64,000 nucleotides of DNA from Ursus arctos (Eukaryota > Chordata > Mammalia > Carnivora > Ursidae): positions 63,988,727-64,052,726 of the forward strand of contig NW_026623100.1 in NCBI RefSeq assembly GCF_023065955.2, read 5' to 3'. Below the pieces are notes generated by a model. That model had not been told where the DNA came from and did not search any database. It saw only the letters and a program-made list of their open reading frames with translations. The position numbers were made by a program, and so were the translations under genes. Shown here in pieces: positions 58,863 to 64,000 of the stretch; within the stretch, counting starts at the first letter, position 1, and each line of letters starts with the position of its first letter.

Positions 58863-59262
58863 AAAATTTCTCTTCCATTCTAGATTGCTCCCTGTGCCCT
58901 AAATCAAGTACACCCACAGTCCCACCATGAATAACTTGATCAGCCACACCTTAGCTGTCCCTCTTCCTTTTCCAATCTTTAAAAGCTATGCCTCTTTAGG
59001 GGTCTAGTTTATGCCTAAACTTGGTCACAAAGGCTTCTCTAACCATTCCAATCCATAACAACCTGTACAATTTGAAAGACCTACAATTATCCTTATATCC
59101 CTTTCTTTTTTTTCTTTTTTTTGGGGGGGGGGCTTGTCTAATCCTCAATAGATTCCATTATCACTTTAAATCAAAATCAATACTTCAAAATCAATATTTA
59201 TCTATTTAATACTTCCACACAGTACTACTGCACTGAAGAACCAAGTCAAACCAATATGGTCA
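58863..59262. other. unassigned sequence
   Basis: Contains a T run followed by a run of ten G (59115-59132). Nothing else recognised. Confidence 0.4.
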
Positions 59263-59289
59263 GGGTCGGGGTTGGGCTCAGGGTCAGGG
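59263..59289 (+). other. G-quadruplex motif
   Basis: Five runs of three or four G are separated by loops of 2-4 bases within 27 bases (runs start at 59263, 59268, 59274, 59281 and 59287). This satisfies the usual G3+N1-7 rule with one run to spare. Confidence 0.85.
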
Positions 59290-59296
59290 TTACCGT

Positions 59297-59375
59297 ATTG
59301 ATGGATGGATGGATGGATGGATGGATGGATGGATAGTTAGATAGATAGATACGTACATACATAGACAGACAGGAA
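59297..59375 (+). repeat. (GGAT)n-(GATA)n-(CATA/GACA)n compound microsatellite
   Basis: About nine GGAT units, then GATA units, then 'cgtacatacatagacagaca'. A compound tetranucleotide array right after the G-quadruplex motif. Confidence 0.93.
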
Positions 59376-60125
59376 GGATGAAAGCAAGCCTGTTCTGTAC
59401 ACTCTGTAGCAGTTGTAAATAGCTAAGGATACTGGGGCAGGGGGCAGGTGGGCTCTGGAGCTACCTCAGTTCAAGGTTCTCCTTCGGTCACCCACTGGGT
59501 CACTGAGATCCCCCTTAACATCACTCTACAATGTGAGTCAAAAGGAGAGAGAAGAAGGGCCTGGATCCCGTCTCTGCCCCCTCACTAACTTCTGAGCCTC
59601 TAACCGCTCCAGCGTCATCCCCATTTCCAAGTCAGCCTGACCTCCTCACTTCAGTTAAAATGACTCCTGTATTAACACAATCAACTCTCCTACAGTGGCA
59701 GGGAGTTTCAGCATCCCTTCACATTTCCAGCCATCTTGACTGAGAATTACACACCACAAAAGGCTGTCTTCAGCTCCCCCACATTGCCTTCACCTCTTCG
59801 CCACTGTCACCACCTGACTCCTTTCTGACTACAGTCTCTCTCCTTTGTGCTGTCCCTGGAGTCCCTGTGCACTGCATCTCCCACTTTGATCCGATTCAGT
59901 GCCATCCACGTCACCCCCCTCCTTTGTCTGACCCATTTCAGGGCTTCACAGAGCACATCAACACGTCGCCTCTGAAAAACACTCCAGACAGATCTGCCTT
60001 GGAACACAGACCACTGCAGCTCTCGCTTGAGTGTCCTTTCTCAATCTCGTTTATTCTTTCGACTTCAGGACAGATCTAAGGAGCCCTAGCTTCCCATTCT
60101 AGCTTCTAATCTAGCAATACAGAGT
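59376..60125. other. unassigned sequence
   Basis: C-rich with moderate GC from 59560 to 60080. Frames of 66-70 codons overlap on both strands (59807-60079) without motifs. Confidence 0.45.
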
Positions 60126-60360
60126 GTTTCTTGCTGCAGTGTGGTGTGCCAGAAAGACCACTGGCTTTAGAGCCAGGAGTCTGCATCCAAATCCCACTTC
60201 CACAAATTGCTCCCCGGATCACTTACATAATGGTGCCTCCAGAGTGCTCATCTATTTAAAAACATGGAGGGAAAAAATTACCTTGCAGAGTTGTTGAGAC
60301 TATTAAGGAGAGAGCGTATAGAAAGCACCTCGTCCAGTTCCTACAAACAGTGTATATTCA
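60126..60360 (+). mobile_element. MIR SINE relic
   Basis: 'accactggctttagagccag', 'catccaaatcccacttccac' and 'ttgcagagttgttgagacta' follow the MIR order. Confidence 0.85.
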
Positions 60361-60533
60361 ATATCTATAGTTCCCTTTCCTCACTCCCACCCTTCTAAGC
60401 TTCGCACTGCCAGGCCGCTAATAAATGAGGCTGGAAGTGCTACAGCGGGCTGCAGTCCTGCCATCACTATGCCAATAAATCCATTTACATCTGAGTTTAT
60501 TGAGCCAAAGTAGAAATCCATAGCTTCTACTTA

Positions 60534-60687
60534 GAGCAGCAGTTCTTAACCCTGGGTGTACATTAAAATTACCTGGGGGACTTTTAAAATAAAAGAATAT
60601 TTGGGCTTTACTGCCAAAGATTCCAGTTTCATTGACCCGAGGTAAGGCCAGGTTATCAGTGCAGCCCAGCATGAGAACCACTGATTA
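60534..60687 (+). mobile_element. MER5A-type hAT element
   Basis: 'cagcagttcttaaccctggg', 'acattaaaattacctggggg' and the end 'catgagaaccactga' cover the whole element, including the inverted termini. Confidence 0.9.
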
Positions 60688-61114
60688 AAATTAACTGGCA
60701 TCACCCAGAGTTAAATGGAACCCAAGGGCCCTTGGCACTTGTGGCCCACTGTTACAAGATCCCCCCAGACAAGACCATGCATAGATGCAATCTCCCCAAA
60801 TTTACTTTGGTTGCATAGACTCTTAAAATAATCTCAGGGAACCAAGCCACTTCATATGGATCTCTATCACTTGATATGGCAGCAATCAAGGTGGAAAAGT
60901 ATCCAATAAATATGTAAAAGAATTCAGGAGTCTCAGACATCCCAAAGGAAAACACAATACGCACCTCAGGAGATAATTTTAAAATATACTTCTATGCCCT
61001 AGAATACCTGAAAATCTAGGCCTAAGCTGCTTCCTGTATGAAACTGTACATTAGTTATCTTTCAGTTAGTGGCTCCAGTCATGAATTCACCAGCCTTATG
61101 AACAGAATGTGTAT
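60688..61114. other. unassigned sequence
   Basis: A 70-codon minus frame (60752-60964) is rich in I, F and V and has no recognised domain. It may lie in an unnamed old LTR. Not called a gene. Confidence 0.4.
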
Positions 61115-61630
61115 GTGATGGTTAACTTTGTTTCAACTTGTCAGGGCTAAGCAATGCCCAGAGAGCTGGTAAAACATGATTTCTGGTTGTTCCTTTGAGG
61201 GTATTTAAGGAAGAGATTAGTATTTGACTCAGTAGACTGAGTAAAGAAAATCCACCCTCACCAACAGGGGTGGGCATCATCCACTCCTTGAGGGCCCAGA
61301 CAGAACAAAAGGTTGAGGATGAATATTCTCTCTCTCTCTTTCTCCTTCTCCACCCCCTCCTCCTCTCCCCTTTTCCTTCTCCTCCCTTGAGCCAGGAAGT
61401 CCATTTTCTCTGCCCTTGAACAGCCCTGGTTCTCTCGCCTTCCCGCTCCATGACTTACACCAGCGCCTCCTCTCCTCCCCTGGTTCTCAGGCCTGTCCCG
61501 GTTCTCCATCCTGCGAATGGCACGTGGGGGACTTCTCGGCCTCCATAACCTTAGGAACCAACTTTGTGAGGAATCTCCTCTTATACATGTTTGATTTTTT
61601 CTGTTTCTCTGGAGAACACTGACAAACACA
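61115..61630 (+). mobile_element. MLT2-type LTR (ERVL), solo
   Basis: Starts 'tgtgatggttaactttgttt', has 'ctcagtagactgagtaaaga' and 'ggtgggcatcatccactcc', and ends 'ctgtttctctggagaacact' plus 'gacaaacaca'. Full LTR length with TG...CA ends. No internal retroviral region follows, so it is a solo LTR. A 146-codon minus frame (61258-61698) is open only because the LTR holds a long pyrimidine tract. Confidence 0.85.
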
Positions 61631-62674
61631 GATTGGTTCCCTGGTTCAGAATCAGCGTCTGCACCTCTGAAGGCAAAATGCAGTGTCAGTCCATCCACTG
61701 CTCTCAGAGCCCAGCCATCAGGGACCGCCCTGTGCTCTGGGGAGCTGCACCGTATCTACCTGAGAAATTCTTCAGAACACCCTTCTGCAGCCCACCTGGC
61801 TACCAGACGGCCATGGCCAACACACACAGGCATTCTGTTTGGTCAGCAGTGTTTTAAAAAAATATGTATCCATTGCCATCACTTAAAAAGCAGCCATTTT
61901 TTCATATGCAAAACCCCCTGAGATTCCAGGCTCCCTTTAATAACATCTGCATACGTGGCACCATGAGGCCCCTCCCTTCACGTGGCAGCCACTGTGGAGC
62001 TGCCGAGCGGCTGCGCTCCAGCTCCAGCCCAGGCCCACTGGCTCCCCGCAGCCCTCACCAGCTCCTACGGTGGTTCATCCAGCCAGAGTCCCTCCTTCTC
62101 AGGACCCGCCTGGCCCCAGGAGCACCTGCGGTTGCTAACGTCCGTGTGACCGAGGAGGCAGCTCCTACGTGGGATAACCTCAGCTCGTAAGTCGTCTTAG
62201 AGGTTCTCCTCCGGGTTAATGACCTTCTTAGGGCACATGTGATTCCAATCTGGATATCTTCCTGACACTCTCCGCCTGTCCGGGCCCCTGAACCTATCCT
62301 GATAACCTGACCTTAATTCCTGCTTTCGGCCTCTGTTTGACACAGGGACCTGCATGCCACTACTGTGCCCTCGAGTGTGCCCTGCCTGATCAGTATAGCC
62401 ACGGTGGCTTCTGAAGAAGGATGAGAAGGCTGAGAACCTCGTCTCCTGACACAGATGGCCCACTTCAGCTTTTCACCTTCAATTTTTCCATACTGTGTCA
62501 TGATTCAGATACCACAGTGGGACTAAACTGCAGCAAGCAGTCCTTCAGACAGTGTGAAGTTAAACGATGCCAAGAAGATTCCTGTAGAAACTAGAGTCCA
62601 AGTACTTCAGTCATAGTAAACTGGTTACGGTCCCACCTCGGGACTGGGCTAGGGCACCATGGTACCAAGTAGAC
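61631..62674. other. GC-richer unassigned block
   Basis: 61950-62160 is the GC-richest part of the window, with many CG dinucleotides. A 108-codon plus frame (61864-62190) spans it; the product is rich in P, S, R and L. 62190-62430 has a regular 'ccttcttagggcacatgtga' style that recalls an old LTR or repeat. No family could be assigned and no start or splice support stands out. Confidence 0.35.
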
Positions 62675-62718
62675 TACTGCTATAACATATAGCAGTATAC
62701 AGACTATACAGTGTATAG
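62675..62718 (+). other. two adjacent small hairpins
   Basis: First: a 10-bp perfect stem (62675-62684 with 62688-62697) and a 3-base loop. Second: a 6-bp stem (62704-62709 with 62713-62718) and a 3-base loop. They sit just before the MLT1-type LTR. Confidence 0.8.
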
Positions 62719-62723
62719 ACTAT

Positions 62724-63307
62724 TGCTATAAAATGAATTTTTAGGGGTGCCTGGGTGGCTCAGTGGGTTAAGTGTCTACCTTCGCCTCAGGTCATGATCT
62801 CAGGGTCCTGGGATCGAGCCCCACATGGCGCTCCCTGATTGGCGGGGAGCCTGCGTCTCCCTCTGCCCCTTCCCCTGCCTGTGCTTGTGCTCTCTCTCTG
62901 AAATAAATAGATAAAAGCTTAAAAATAAAATAAAATAAAATAAAATAAAATGAATTTTTTGTGTCCCCCCAAGATGTATATGATGATGCTTAATCCCCAA
63001 GGTGACAGTATTTGGAGGAAGGGCCTTTGGGAGGTAATCAGGTCACGTGACTGGAGCCCTCAAGATGGGACTAGCAGAGACTTATAAGAAGAGCCTTGAG
63101 AGAGAAGCTCTCTCTCTTGGCCACATGAGGATACAGCGGGGAGATGGCTGTCTACAAGCTATGAAGCAGGCCCTCACCAGACAATGGATCTGCGGGTGAC
63201 TTGATCTTGGACTTCCCAGTTTCCAGAAATATGGGGAATAAATATGTGTTGTTTAAGCCACACAGTCGACGGTGTTTCTGTAGAGCAGCCTGAATGGACT
63301 AAGACAA
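62724..63307 (+). mobile_element. MLT1-type LTR (ERVL-MaLR), split by a SINE
   Basis: The start (62724-62743) and the rest (62945-63307) join at 'ataaaatgaattttt'. Signs are 'tgtgtccccccaagatgtat', 'gcctttgggaggtaatcagg', 'gagccctcaagatgggacta', 'ttgatcttggacttcccagt' and the end 'tgaatggactaagaca'. Solo LTR. Confidence 0.92.
62744..62944 (+). mobile_element. SINEC (general carnivore type) with (AAAAT)n tail
   Basis: 'ggggtgcctgggtggctcag' start, 'ggcggggagcctgcgtctcc' body, then an AAAAT-repeat tail (62917-62950). Perfect 15-bp duplication ataaaatgaattttt at 62728-62742 and 62945-62959. Confidence 0.96.
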
Positions 63308-64000
63308 CTATATGCACAATTATGGTTTTATCTAACAAAGAAAAGTTAGCACTGATATTTTTTAAAGGTTATGTTTGTCACATCTACTATCAGCAGGAAA
63401 TGATTACGATTTAGCCCGCTAGTGCAGTGAGATTCTGCCATTTTGCTAGATATTTCCATACGATGCTGCCGAGGGGGGGTCCTAACTGTAAAATTTTAAC
63501 TTGACTATATTCTGAATAAACTGGCTCATTAATTTAAGAGGCTGCTTCACATAAAACTTTGTTTACAAGTAAGCTTCTCCTCTCCCTAAAACACTGTATT
63601 CCGAGCTTCTAAGTACTTCTTGCTCCGGTGATAAAAAATTTTAGTAGACAACTAGAACTTTTCCTTAGTTATCTCACTACGGAGTATACTTTTCCTGAAG
63701 AAAAAAAAAATGGTTTCCCAGCATCATATACTCAGGTTTAATAATTCTCAGAATAAGAATAAAGAAAGAATATGTATAAGTCAATTTTCACCACATCCTG
63801 AAGAAAGTCAAGGGCAGCATCTTCTAATGACATATGATTCAGCCTCATGACCAGTTCTTCAAGAAAAAACGTAATAGGTATAAAACAATCTTTCTCTGGT
63901 TTAGTAACTGTAGTGACTCTTAGACTTTTGTCATTTCAGTAATCCCCCTTTATTCTGGGGACCACAGCTTCTCAACATAAACCTACCAGTTGGGAAGTTC
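63308..64000. other. unassigned AT-rich sequence to window end
   Basis: No repeat recognised. An acceptor-like 'cttttgtcatttcag' lies at 63926-63940 near the end, but the window stops 60 bases later, so an exon cannot be judged. Confidence 0.4.

Noticed and set aside
59113..59133. T run followed by ten G, considered as a regulatory element
   Set aside because: Simple homopolymers, possibly length-variable or sequencing-sensitive; no further signal nearby.
61258..61698. 146-codon minus-strand frame, the longest in the window
   Set aside because: It lies in the MLT2-type LTR and is kept open by a polypyrimidine tract, giving a K/E/R-rich low-complexity product.

Overview
The window is nuclear DNA from a carnivoran mammal and reads as intron or intergenic sequence. 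No complete gene, rRNA, functional tRNA, CRISPR array or bacterial-type operon could be recognised. The host call rests on at least 17 tRNA-Lys-derived SINEs of the carnivore SINEC (CAN) family. Several (near 0.6, 1.5, 10.7, 26.1 and 50.8 kb) carry the box-A variant with 'ggcacagcggttaagcg' and the 3' block 'tctcccactccccctgctt'. I recall that subtype from giant panda and other bears (SINEC1_AMe type), so a bear is the most likely source; this is inference, and other caniforms are not excluded.

Layout. 0-6 kb: a 5'-truncated carnivore L1 3' end, an L2 split by a SINE, a MER20-like element split by a young L1 tail, a long L2, and an L1M 3' UTR split by a SINE. 6-20 kb: mostly unique AT-rich DNA with MIR, L2, MER5-type, Tigger, CR1/L3 and L1M relics and about seven SINEs. 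20-36 kb: two L1 ORF2 relics (20.5-21.3 kb minus, 33.0-34.1 kb plus), several MIRs, and long unassigned stretches. 36-49 kb: L2, a 62-bp tandem duplication, a short protein-like minus-strand ORF at 38.5 kb, two MIRs, an MLT1-type LTR and hAT elements. 49.5-52.3 kb: a four-layer nest in which a hAT element holds an old L1, which holds a younger L1 tail and two adjacent SINEs. 52-64 kb: L2, L3, hAT and SINE copies, a G-quadruplex motif next to tetranucleotide repeats, an MLT2-type LTR, a GC-richer block, and an MLT1-type LTR split by a SINE.

The open frames are short (146 codons at most). Where they can be explained they are L1 ORF2 relics, SINE or LTR sequence, or AT-rich chance frames. Two short frames (38.5 kb minus, 52.35 kb plus) have protein-like composition and are flagged, unproven, as possible exons or pseudogene remnants. 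I found no convincing sign of a new biological system. The most informative content is the record of nested insertions with intact target-site duplications, plus some DNA-structure motifs. Repeat family names were assigned from remembered consensus sequences without a database search, so subfamily labels are approximate.
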